64,000 bases of DNA, taken from assembly GCF_027595985.1 (NCBI RefSeq), contig NC_073305.1, positions 150,910,423-150,974,422 on the forward strand. Direction: 5' to 3'. Made by a program: the position numbers and the translations under genes. This DNA is from Sorex araneus. Lineage: Eukaryota > Chordata > Mammalia > Eulipotyphla > Soricidae. The notes beneath the pieces are model-generated. The model did no database searches and had not been told where the DNA came from. It saw only the letters and a list, made by a program, of their open reading frames with translations. This document shows, piece by piece, positions 35,206-45,935 of the stretch. How positions within the stretch are numbered: position 1 is the stretch's first letter; each line of letters opens with the position of its first letter.

Positions 35206-35209
35206 TGCC

Positions 35210-36045
35210 CAGTCCTCTCTTTCTTACTTGTGTTTGTGGTTGTTGCTGCTGTGGGGCCGCTGGGAAGGGGCTGGCACACTTGGTTGCAGTGCTCACACAC
35301 ATGGTTGTGGCGTTGACCCCAAGTCACCTATTTCAGTTGCGATGCCCTGGAAACTGCACACGTGGTTGTGACCCTAGAGACCACACATGACAGTGCCACT
35401 GGGACCGCAGTTAGTTTGAGGTTGAACCGTCGCTGGGCCCCAAATTAATTCCTTTTTATTAGAATAAAATGGTGTCATGTACTTTAAATTTCTCCTGCTG
35501 TTTTAATTGAAAAAGACCAAAGGAGATGGGATACCTGGCTTGTGAAATAATAGAAGCCAATTACGAACCTTGTCCTTGTTAGTTAGAAGTGGAGTGAATG
35601 CATGTGTACGTCAGTGCAAGCCGTGATTTGGCAACGGTGGCTGGGTTGGGTTGGAGATAAGAAGAGGTAGAATAAAGGCACAATAAGGCAGAAAGGGAAT
35701 ACAGCTCCTTGAAAGCATGCAGAATAAAAAAAAAAAACACATAGGACATGGAGTTATCCAAGCTGTGTGATTTTATTCACCAGTGGCTGTTAGACTAACT
35801 TAGTAGTTACAGGGCGTACTTCTGCATTTTCCTTGCTGAGCTGGTTTTTAAACGTCACTTTGCTTGAGAGTTCCTGAAGCTTGTCAGACTGTGTTCACTG
35901 CCTTCACGTATTTGCTAAGTGCGTTAAACTGTTTACCCAGCTCTTGAACAGCACTGACCTATTCCTCCTCCTCTGAAAAGACAAGTTATCAGTTAACAGA
36001 TGTCATTCTACAGGAAGTAAAGCATTCGAGTACAATGCAAATCAG
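35210..36045. other. No gene recognised
   Basis: 35220-35440 is GC-richer, with repeated CACACNTGGTTG motifs. The rest is unique-looking. Confidence 0.35.
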
Positions 36046-36215
36046 GATTTTTTTTTTATTTTGGTCACACCCAGTGGCACTCAGGGCTGACTCCTGTCTC
36101 TGTGCTCAGGGACACTCCTGACCTTGAAGATCATTTGAAATTCTGGGGATCAAATAGGGCATGGTCTCTTGCAAGGTAAGTTGTTTTAACTGTTGTATTA
36201 TGTCTCTGGCCCCAA
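36046..36215 (-). repeat. SINE-A, diverged, minus strand
   Basis: TTTGGTCACACCCAGTGGCA follows a T run; the diverged head lies near 36170-36213 (TGTATTATGTCTCTGGCCCC). Confidence 0.7.
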
Positions 36216-36339
36216 GTCAATATTTTTAAGAAAAAGTCAACTTCTTTTTTTAAAAAAAACAATTTTTCCATCTGATACTATGCAACATCCATTTCTAGTA
36301 AATTTAGTCTATTATGTATTTTCTATTTTATTTTATTTA

Positions 36340-36402
36340 GGTTTTGGAATTGGGGTCACACCCAGTGGTGCTTAAGACTTACTCCTTGGCTCTGTGCTCA
36401 AA
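36340..36402 (-). repeat. SINE-A 3' fragment
   Basis: GGGGTCACACCCAGTGGTGC and TTACTCCTTGGCTCTGTGCT match the 3' third of SINE-A only. Confidence 0.6.
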
Positions 36403-36779
36403 GCTGATATCTTTGCCCTCCTTCCACCACCTTTTACGAGCTTAAAATATCTCCAAATGAAGCCTTTCCTTCTTCCATTCAGTGAACACCCACTTTCTTG
36501 TCCTAATATATATTATATTGATCTCTGGGCCAGTTGGCAATGCTTGTGAGCTGTTCCTGGTTCTCTCTGAATGAGGTTTCAAGGGGCCAAATTGGGGCCT
36601 CTACACAGGAAGCTTGCATTGGCTCATTCCAGGAAACTCTGCTCTCTGCAGGAGATCCAGGTCCAGGGTCCCTTCCAGTAAATATTGGCAAACTGAATGA
36701 GGTACTGCTCAGCTCTGCAGTGTGAGGGATACTGTGAGGGATACCTGGACCACATCTGTAAGGGGAGAGAACTGCAGGG

Positions 36780-36920
36780 TCATGCCCACTGATGCTTGGG
36801 GATTTTTAGGGTTACACCCAGCAAAGTTCAGTTCTTGGAGGACCTTTTGACAGCAGGGATAGGAGCCATATTGGCTGCATACACGCCAAATACATAACCC
36901 TGTGCTATCTCTCTGCCCTA
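36780..36920 (-). repeat. Old SINE-A, minus strand
   Basis: TTAGGGTTACACCCAGCAAA at the left; the head near 36903 reads TGCTATCTCTCTGCCC in reverse. Confidence 0.5.
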
Positions 36921-36929
36921 AATGTAATT

Positions 36930-38380
36930 TTTAATCATAGTCTCCTCCAGCAGTGCTCAGAGAAACATATTGTCATTCCCAGAGCTACCTAGGGGACCAT
37001 GTGTGTGCTGGAGTTCTCACACATGCTAAACACATGCTCTGTCACTTGAGCCAGATCCTTTTTACATAAGAGATGAGGCCATACACAGTGAGACTTGAGG
37101 ACAGGAGGAATTATGAATAGGTATCTGAGCAGGTAAGAAACACTGGAGGCATATGCAGATTCTTATTTCCATTCAGAGAGAATCAAGAGGAAAGAAGTCT
37201 TGAAAGTGCTAAAATTGTAGAGGTATATGGCTGTCTATTTTTTTCCAGCACTAGTTATTTATTGAAGAGATTTTTCTTTCTCTGGTGTATGTTATTAACT
37301 CCTGTATCATAAATTAATTGTTCATATATATGTGGATTTATTCCTGGACTCTCAATTCCATTTCATTGATAGAAACTTGTTTTTATTTTAATGTTTTGCT
37401 GTTTTGACAACTATAGTTTTGGGGGTGGGATTTACAAGAGTGCTCTGGGATAGGGTATCGTGCTGCTAACAGGCCAACCTGTACTTGCAGGGCGAGTGCA
37501 TCAGCATCCTGATGGTGCCTTCAAGCTTTATGATACCCCAAAATTGCTGCTGTGACTTTGGCCAGACACCAACAACTTGGGACCAAGTTTACCAAGAAAT
37601 TAAGTGACCAAAACTTAGGTATGTGGGAGCCACACCCACAAACCACCTCTGACTCAGCTATACAAGCTCATTTATTGGCCATATTTCAGAGACCCATAGA
37701 TAAATGTCAAAAGAGATAAAAAATCACAGTTAATCTCATGCTCCTGCATGGCTGAACAGACTGGGGTAAATCAGAGGAGACCGGGTTGGCCTGGTGGCCC
37801 ACCCAATCAGAGCCCCTAACAGCCACTTACTTCCACAATCCATCATCACCACCATGCTCCCGACCTGACTCCATCATCTCAGGATGGACCTCACCAAGTT
37901 ATAATCTGCTGAAAATTCTGGTATGTGGGTTTTGTGATGGAAATCTCCAGTCTTTCTCAAAGTTGAAGTGGGCTACCTCCCACCACTTCCCAATACACAT
38001 TGAAGCACTTGCAGTAATCTCCATGAACCAATGCCAGCGTCATCCTGTAATCAGCTAAAATTTTTGTAATGTGGATCTTAGTGCATCAACGGCCCTGCCC
38101 AGAGACACAGCAGCAAGTCTTAGAAGACACCACAGTGCCAGAGATATCTCCGGGCCCCACACCAAGCCAATTTCACCGGGGCAGGTGCAGTCCCCTTGCC
38201 TGCTCCAGATGGAATCCTGGTGACCAAGAGCTTCCACAAGCAAGGCCTAGGCATGTGGGTTCCAGGACTAAATCTCTAGAATACATGGCGGCAGAGGACC
38301 CGGGATGTCCCCCTTAGTCCCCACGCTCCCCATCAGACTGACTGTCAAACCCACAATTTGCCTCCAGGTCCCTTTTCTTC
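36930..38380. other. Unidentified, possibly repetitive sequence
   Basis: 37440-38350 is GC-richer and reads like decayed interspersed repeat or retroviral-type DNA, with no conserved domain. No splice sites or long frame support a gene. Confidence 0.3.
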
Positions 38381-38384
38381 TACT

Positions 38385-40239
38385 TGTTTGGTAATTGGTG
38401 CTTTATCTTTGAATATCCTTTTAGTTTCAATGTCATGGAAGGTTTTGTGTATGTTTTTCCCCATGTACCTTACATCTTCAGGTCTTATATTAAGGTCTTT
38501 AATCCATTTTTATCTGACTTTTGTGCATGGTGTTAGAAATAGGTCTGAGTTCTGCATTTTGGTTTATTTGTTTTTGTTTTTAGCATGTTGATGCTTAGTT
38601 TTCCAAGCATCACTTCTTGAAGAGACTTTTCTAGCTCCACTTCATATTTCTTGTTCTTTTATCAAAGATGGAATGAAAGCATATTTGAGGTTCTGTGTCA
38701 GGATATTCAACTCTATTCCATTGGTCTGCAGGTCTATCTTTATTCCAATACCATGCTGTTTTAATTACTATTGCTTTGTAGTAGAGTTTGAAGTTGGGAA
38801 GGTGAAAAATCTTTATTCCCAAGGATTTCTTCAGCTATTTGTGATCATTCATTGTTCCATGTGAATTTCAGGAGTGTTTGATCTATTTCATTGAAAAGTG
38901 TCATGAGTATACTTTCAGAGACTACGTTGAATCTAAAAAGTAATTTGGGGATTATTGCCATTTTGAATTTAATCCTCCCAATCAATGTTTCCATTTCCTT
39001 GTGTCCTCTTTTTATTTTTTTCTTTCCATAGGTCCTTTACCTCTATAGTTAAGCTGATTCAAGGTACTTGATTTTCTGAGGCACAATTGTGAACAGGATT
39101 TTATTTTAGATATCTCTTTCTTCTTATTCATTATTTTTATTTAGGAAAGCCATGGACTTTGGGTATTGATTTGGGAAGCTGCCACTTTACTATACAAGTC
39201 TTCTTGTTTCTAGGAGCTTTACTATGGAGTCTTTAGGATTTTCTAACTATAGTATCATGTCTTCTGAAAATAGTGAGAGCTTGACTTCTTCCTTTTCTAT
39301 TTGGATGCCCTTGGTATATTTTTCTTACCTAACTGCTATGGCAAGTACTTCCAGTACTATAAAGAATATTAGTGGTGAGAGTGGGCAACCTTGTCTTTTT
39401 CCTAGTCTTAGAGGAAAGGCTTTTAGCTTTTCCCACTGAGTATAATGCTTGCTGTGGGCTTGTGGTAGATGACTTTAACAATATAGAGGAAAATTCTTTC
39501 AACTCCCATTTTGTTGAGAGTTTTTACCATAAATTGGTGCTGGTCTTGTCAAATGTTTTCTCTGCATCTACTAATATCATCATATAGTTTTATTTTTCCT
39601 GTTGTTGATATGGCATATTATGTTGACATATCTGCAAATGTTATACCATCCTTGCACCCCTGGGATGAATCCTACTTTATCATGGTGTATGATGTTTTTT
39701 TTTATGAGTTGTTGGATTCTATTTGATGGCATTTTGTTGAGGATATTTGCATCTGTGTTCATCAGGAATATCAGCCCGTTATTCTGTGTGTGTGTGTGTG
39801 TGTGTGTGTTGTCTCTGTCTGCTTTTGGTATCAGGGTGATGTTTGCCTCCTAGAAACTGTTTGGGGGAGTTTCTGTTTCTTCAATTTCCTGAAAAATCCT
39901 GAAAAAGATTGGCAGTAAATTTTTTTTTAATGATTTGGAGGAATTCACTATTAATCTATCTGGGCCGAGGCTTTTGTTTTGGAAAAACACTTTTGATTAC
40001 CATTTCAATTTCCCCAATATTTATAGGTCTGTTCAAGTATTCCAAATCTTGGTTCATTCTTGGGAGGTTATAGGTATCCAGAAATGTATCTATTTCATCT
40101 AGTTTCTCTTGTTTCATAGCATATATATTCTAATTTAATATCTGATGATCTTTTGAATTTCTGTAGTTTCTGTTGTGATGTCCCTCCTTTCATTTTTTAT
40201 TCAGTTTTTAGGGTTATCTCTCTTTCTCTCTCTCTATTT

Positions 40240-40279
<40 letters not shown>

Positions 40280-40800
40280 CTCTCTCTCTCTGAGTCTTGC
40301 TAGTGGTTATAGATCTTGCTTATTTTTTCACAGGACCAGATCTTGGTTTCATCGATCTTTTGGATTGTTTTTGGGAATTCCAGCTAATTAATTTCTGCTC
40401 TAAGTTTTATTACTTCCTTTCTCCTGCCTGGTTTGGGCTCCTATTTGGGTCATTTTCCAAGATCTTAAGCTGTGAAGTAAAGTTATTTATCTGAGCCCTT
40501 TCTTCCTTCCTGATGAATGCTTGCAGACCTACACACTTTCCTCTTAAAACTCCTTTTGCTGTTTTCCACAAGTTGTGGTAGCTCATGTCCTAATTCTCAT
40601 TTGTTTTTAGAATTTTTTGATTTCTTCTTTGATTTCTCTCTAACTGGTTGTTCAGAAGTGAGCTGTTTAATTTCCAGGTGTTTAATATGATTCTCCATTT
40701 TTGTGTGCAATTAAATTCTATTTTCAGTGCATCATGGTCTGAAAAGACAGTTGATAGATACGATTTCTAATCTTTTGAAGGAATGTTTTGTGGCCCAGCA
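38385..40800 (-). mobile_element. Old L1 ORF2 fragment (RT to C-terminal region)
   Basis: The minus strand carries [17 protein letters not shown] and [11 protein letters not shown] (complement of about 39640-39750), with reverse transcriptase and C-terminal segments on either side in the expected order. Many stops and frameshifts are present. Both the 3' UTR and the endonuclease end are missing. A CT-rich tract (40217-40292) interrupts the part between endonuclease and RT, and a (TG)n lies at 39785-39810. Confidence 0.85.
40217..40292. repeat. (CT)n tract
   Basis: Impure CT repeat of about 75 bases inside the old L1. Confidence 0.93.
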
Positions 40801-40811
40801 TGTGATCTATC

Positions 40812-40962
40812 TTAGAGTATCCTGCCCACATGGCAGATCCTGGCAAGCTACCTGTGGCATATTCAATATGCCAAAAACAGTAACAAGTCTCACAATGGAA
40901 ACATTACTGATGCCCACTCGGGCAAATTGATGAGCAACAGGATGACAGTGATACAGTGACAG
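40812..40962 (+). repeat. SINE-B 3' portion
   Basis: It begins in the second half of the body at GAGTATCCTGCCCACATGGC, continues AACAGTAACAAGTCTCACAA and ends GGATGACAGTGATACAGTGA. It is 5'-truncated with no tRNA head. Confidence 0.88.
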
Positions 40963-42510
40963 AAGTTTGTATTACTTCTTACACTCACTATTACTTTTGT
41001 GGTTTGGGGGGGAATGTTGTTTGGAGTAGGGGCTAATGAACCTAATGTAGTTGGAGATGTCCTGGCTGCCCTGCGGGGAATTCTGTGTAAGAAGCCAATT
41101 TGTTGATCTTATGGGATATGGTGGGGGAGATCAACTGGCAGCCTAGCTGGTGCTCCTTGCTGCTTCCAAAACCACGCCCACATGTGGGAGGGGCCAGGCA
41201 TAGGGCTGTGCAGCCTCCATTACAGAATCTGTTCCAAACCACCGCCAGCTTGCTGGTCCTGGGGAAATAAACTGAACATACCAACCGGCCAGATCAAGCC
41301 CATGAGTGTGACAGAAGCAGTTTTACATTGATGTGAACTGCTCACCTACAGCCCAGCTTTCACAATCAATCTGTGTTGTTTATCACATTTATTTAAGAGC
41401 CTGCTTAAACTGTCTAGAGTGTGAAAGTCACTTTGCAGTTTTAAGAAAAGAGCTATTGTGAACACTAAGTAATCCTCTGTCATTTTGCAATGTTGTTTGT
41501 GATCTAGTTTGTAATCATGCACAATAGATGTGTATGTCATCATCGAGTTATCACCTAGATTTCTGCTTACTAAAATAAATGGGTCCCCTGGTTCCCTTAA
41601 CTTCCCCTAAGGGCCTTATCAATAATCCTTAGGATGTTCTACTTAACCTTTCTCTAATTTTTCAATGTCACTTTAAACAATGAAGCCAGAGTGAATATCT
41701 TGTTTGGAAAAGAATCTGACTTCACCTGCCTTTCTGTTTTTGTTTTATGAAGATGCTATGTTAATATCCATTTATCTGGAGGTCAGACTCTGGCAAGGAC
41801 AGCCATTGAAAACACAGTCACAAACCAGTAGAGCCCTTTAATCAGTAACAAGTCATTTGGAGCTGTGAAAAAAAAATCAGCCTTGAATAATGACCCAAAA
41901 ACTCTCTCTGGAATAAGAAAACCCAAGAAAAAGAGAATTGACTCTGTTTGAGGCTTTGCTATTTTATGCCCTTCCCTTGGAGTTCTCATTTCTATTATCT
42001 TTGTCCTGTCCAGGGCAGACCCAGCCCACACTGATAACACATTCCTTTCCTTTTCTTAGTGCTACTGAAAGAGCAGATTTTTTTTTTTTAAAGGAAACAT
42101 AATAAACAGTAGGCAGAAAAAAAATAACAAAGGAGATACAAGAAGCTTGCAAATAGCCAACACAGCAAACTAAAGATTTTGGAATCTAAGCAATCCAAAA
42201 GCCTTTTCAAAAATGACTGGTATAAGATTGGCCTCCCTTCCACTCTGCTCCAGGCATCTCAGATTCCTAGTCTCTGATAATCACATACCACCCAGGCGGT
42301 GGTGTGAACAATCTCCTTTGCTATCCTGCTGTCAAAAAACAACAACAACAAAAAGATTGGGTCCTTTTGCTGAAGGAGGATAACCCCAAAATGGTCATCT
42401 ATCATAGGAAGTCGACCCTCTTCAGATACAATCTGATAGCACCCCACACTTGGATGTCATAGCTTCCACAATTGAGGAGAAAAAGAAACATAAAGTCTCT
42501 TCAAAAACAG
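40963..42510. other. No gene recognised
   Basis: 41040-41300 may be decayed repeat. 41350-42500 looks unique and contains no young insertion. Confidence 0.35.
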
Positions 42511-42514
42511 TTAT

Positions 42515-42665
42515 TTCAGACTGGAGAAGTAGTCAGGAGTCAAGGTGCATGACAATCCTGGCTGCATCTCAGGTACTATGTGGTTGCCTGAGCACAGCTG
42601 GGAGCACTCCCTAGCAGAGAGCCAGGAGTAGTTTCTGAGCATAGCTGGCTGGGGCCTTCCCAAAC
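42515..42665 (+). repeat. Old SINE-A
   Basis: CAGACTGGAGAAGTAGTCAG (head) and TGCCTGAGCACAGCTGGGAG (body). A second diverged head begins near 42712. Confidence 0.5.
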
Positions 42666-43365
42666 AGACAAATCCTCTTCCAAACTATTTTATGTCCAAA
42701 ATGAACATTGAAGGCTGGAGAAACTGCTCAAAGTGCCGGACCACATGCCTGGCATGCAGGAGGCCCCAAGTTAGACTATCGTATACGACATACCCTATCT
42801 GCCCTGTACTGCTGAGTGTAGCCGCGGAGAAACCATCATCATCTTGTTGGTTCTGAGCATTGAGCTGTTAGACTCTGATGAGAGATAGCTTAGAGGGCCC
42901 CAGGTGAATGGCAAATTGAACTAGAGTCCTAATGATGCCCTAATCTTAAGGACAAATGGCAAGAGGTAAATGCCCAAGCTTCTTGGAGAATCACTCCATG
43001 AAGGGAAACACAAAGAGGCAGTTTTCCCAGACCCAGAAGAAAAACTGACTAAAAGAGGAATCCTTGCTGGACAAGGCTAAAACTGTAATTGCAAGCCAAA
43101 AGTATGGATTCATACGGAGAGTAAAATATCCCTTAGAAAGGAGTCACAGGAACTTTCATTTTTCAGGGGCCAATTAGGTAAGGGGATAGAAAAAGAAAAG
43201 ATCTAAATGCTATCAAAGCTGCCAGTAAGTATCATAATACAACTGCAAGAGCCTGAATAGATGCAGAGAGAGTATTAGGTCTTCACTGAAAACAGCACAA
43301 AATAATGGAGAAGACTAGAAGGAAGATAGCACAGGATGGATTAGAATTAAACATCATTTAAATCC

Positions 43366-43497
43366 TGGGGCTGGAGAGAGAGTACCACAGGTAAGGTGCT
43401 TGCCTTGCAAGTATCGACCCGATATACTCTCCAACACCACATATGGTCCCCTAAGTACCACCAGGAGTGATCCCTGAGCACAGATACCCATATCAAT
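43366..43497 (+). repeat. SINE-A, diverged
   Basis: GGGGCTGGAGAGAGAGTACC, GGTGCTTGCCTTGCAAGTAT and CACATATGGTCCCCTAAGTA in order; the copy ends near GAGCACAG. Confidence 0.75.
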
Positions 43498-43676
43498 GCG
43501 TTATGTTAGAGGAAAGAAGTGGTCACATTACCTTGCCTTTGGCTCTCCTACTCTGACAGACTGAGATGGAATGGAAGACTCAGAGGGAGGAAGAAACATC
43601 TTTCACAGCCACACTTGTCCACTAGCTCTTTCCTTTTCAAATTAAAAAATATATATACAGGGGGAAGCAGAGTATA

Positions 43677-43805
43677 GAGGTGGTGATTGGTGGTGCTCAG
43701 GGACTACTCCCAGAAGTGTCCTCCGGTGTGTCTCCTGGTTGTGCTCAGGTACCATATATGGTGCCTCCTGAATGCAGAGCAGGAGCTACCTCTCCAGCCT
43801 GAAGA
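43677..43805 (-). repeat. SINE-A, diverged
   Basis: GGTGGTGCTCAGGGACTACT and ACCATATATGGTGCCTCC in reverse order; first of four neighbouring old copies on the minus strand. Confidence 0.55.
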
Positions 43806-43812
43806 ACATTAA

Positions 43813-43841
43813 GTGTGTGTGCAGGTGTGCGTGCATGCATG

Positions 43842-43872
<31 letters not shown>

Positions 43873-43887
43873 TGTGTGTGTGTGTTT
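43813..43887. repeat. (TG)n with interruptions
   Basis: TG-rich tract directly next to the 3' side of the following minus-strand SINE. Confidence 0.93.
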
Positions 43888-43889
43888 AG

Positions 43890-44033
43890 ATTTTGAGGCC
43901 ACACTGCTGGTGGTGCTCAGGGGCTACTACTCAGCTCTATTCTTGGAGGACCATGTGGTACTGGAGACTGAACTGAACTCAGCTACATGCAAGGCAAGCA
44001 CTCTAACCCCGGTGCTATTTTTCCAGCCCTTTC
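43890..44033 (-). repeat. SINE-A, diverged
   Basis: GAGGCCACACTGCTGGTGGT at the left; the head reads in reverse at CGGTGCTATTTTTCCAGCCC. Confidence 0.65.
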
Positions 44034-44039
44034 ATTGTT

Positions 44040-44195
44040 TTTTCAGCAACCATGTGGGAGCCACTCCTGGCTGTGTTCAGGGTTAACCAGAGTGACATCA
44101 GACAAGCTTGGGTGGCTACGTGGTGCTGGATCAAGCCCAGAGTCTCAAACGTACGACGCATGTGCTCTGTCATATGAGCCACTCCCTTGCCCACA
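44040..44195 (-). repeat. SINE-A-like, strongly diverged
   Basis: GTGGGAGCCACTCCTGGCTG at the left and TGTCATATGAGCCACTCCCT at the right only roughly follow the SINE. Confidence 0.4.
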
Positions 44196-44284
44196 GGTTT
44201 CTTCTGTGTGGAAAGTCTCGGGTGAGACGTGATCATTTTCTCTGCTTCCCCAAATGTAAGAATAGTTTTGGATTTTTTAAACTT

Positions 44285-44452
44285 GATTTTTGGTGTCTTG
44301 GGCCTTGCCGGATGGTGCTCAGGACTCCTGGTGCTGTGCCTGGGGAACACTCCTGGTGGGGTTTAGAACACCAAATGGAGCGATGTATCGAGCATGGTTG
44401 GCCACAAGCAACGCGAGTGCCCTACCCACTGAACTATGTCCCTGGCCCCAGA
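44285..44452 (-). repeat. SINE-A, diverged
   Basis: GGTGTCTTGGGCCTTGCCGG (tail side), GAACACTCCTGGTGGGGTTT, and the head in reverse at CCACTGAACTATGTCCCTGG. Confidence 0.6.
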
Positions 44453-44798
44453 ATAAGTTTCATATATTAGATTTTTTAAACCAAAAATTAGACTATACCA
44501 TTAATTTTCTACTTTTTCATATTTGGGGGAAAAACATTCTGGAAAGAAGTACTTCCCACTTTGAAAGCCCTCTCTCTGTTTCATTAAGTAGTCAGTTTAG
44601 AGGCTGTGTTACACTGCTGCACGAACATTTTAACCATTCTAATCTTAAAAAAATTACATTGGGTTAAGAACATTGGTCATTCTAAAGTCAAATATATCCC
44701 TAAGCAAAACTGTTGTAGCATGCATCAACCTTGAAAAAGAATGTCTACTACTCTTCCATGTACAGCTTTAGAACTGTAGCCACATTCTACCTTTTCTA

Positions 44799-44813
44799 GC
44801 TCTCTCTCTCTTA

Positions 44814-44845
<32 letters not shown>

Positions 44846-45120
44846 GGCATTGTGGTTAGCAATATAGTTACTGAAGAGTTATCCTGTATATCACTTTACC
44901 TCCTTTTAGCACTCAGTTCTTCTCCAGAGTGATCATTTCCAACTACTATTGTCATAGTGGTCCCTTCTCTGTCCTAACTGCATCCCTCCCCTACCATCAC
45001 CCCTTTGTGGCAAGTTGCCTACCATGATCCAGTCCTTCTGGCCCTTGATTCTACTGTCTTTAGGTATTATTCTCAGCTGTGGCAAATTTGAGTAAGCTTG
45101 CTTTCAGACCTTAGAAGTAT
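44799..45120 (-). mobile_element. Old L1 3' UTR fragment with (CT)n
   Basis: The CT run 44799-44842 is followed by TTTTAGGCATTGTGGTTAGC and AGAGTGATCATTTCCAACTA, which match the copy at 51750-51870. Confidence 0.75.
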
Positions 45121-45492
45121 AATGAATTTTAAATTTAAGATATTGCTATCTTAAAACAACTATTTATTTCAAAGAATTTTTAAAAAACAAATGTAATTGT
45201 ACTTTATTTATTTATGTTGGGTTTGGGGGTCACACTGGAAGTTCTTGAGGTGTTTCAACCCTTGTCAGTCTTGCCAGTGCTATAATTAAAAGTTTGAAAG
45301 TTTAAATAAGTAAATCTTTGTTTTCATGAATATTAGAAACTTGGGATACGATGAAATAACATTTAAGTTATTTTAAACAAAAATAGTTGTCCTCTAAGTT
45401 CTATGAATATCCATACCTAATTTGTGAACCTATTCTAAAAATATTCTAATGCTCACTTAGTTTTCCATTTTTTAAAAAATATATAGATATAA

Positions 45493-45738
45493 GAGCGATA
45501 GCACACCAGGTAGGGCATTTGTCTTGCATGAGGCTGACCCAGGTTCGATTCCTCTGTCTCTCTTGGAGAGCCTGGCAAGCAACCAAGAGTATCCCGCCTG
45601 CACGGCAGAGCCTGAAAAGCTACTTGTGGCACATTTGGTATGCCAAAAACAGTAACAACAATTTTCACAATGGAGACGTTACTTGTGCCTGCTCGAGCAA
45701 ATTGATGAGCAACGGGACGACAGTGCTACAGTGCAGTG
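45493..45738 (+). repeat. SINE-B (RTE-tailed)
   Basis: GAGCGATAGCACACCAGGTA, then GGTTCGATTCCTCTGTCTCT, GGAGACGTTACTTGTGCCTG and GGACGACAGTGCTACAGTGC. A short ATATAG match flanks both ends. Confidence 0.9.
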
Positions 45739-45761
45739 CTATATAGGAGAGTCTAACCAAT

Positions 45762-45935
45762 TTTTTTTTCATTTTGGGTCATGCCCGGCATTGCATAGGG
45801 ATTACTTCTGGCTCATGTACTCAGGAATTACTCCTGTCAGTGCTCGAGGGACCATATGGGATGCTGGGAATTGAACCTGGGTTGGCCTCATGCAAGGCAA
45901 GCACTCTACCCTCTGTGCTATCACTCCAGCCCACT
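45762..45935 (-). repeat. SINE-A
   Basis: TTTTGGGTCATGCCCGGCAT after a T run; GGGCTGGAGTGATAGCACAG on the minus strand at the right end. It lies only about 20 bp from the preceding SINE-B. Confidence 0.9.
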
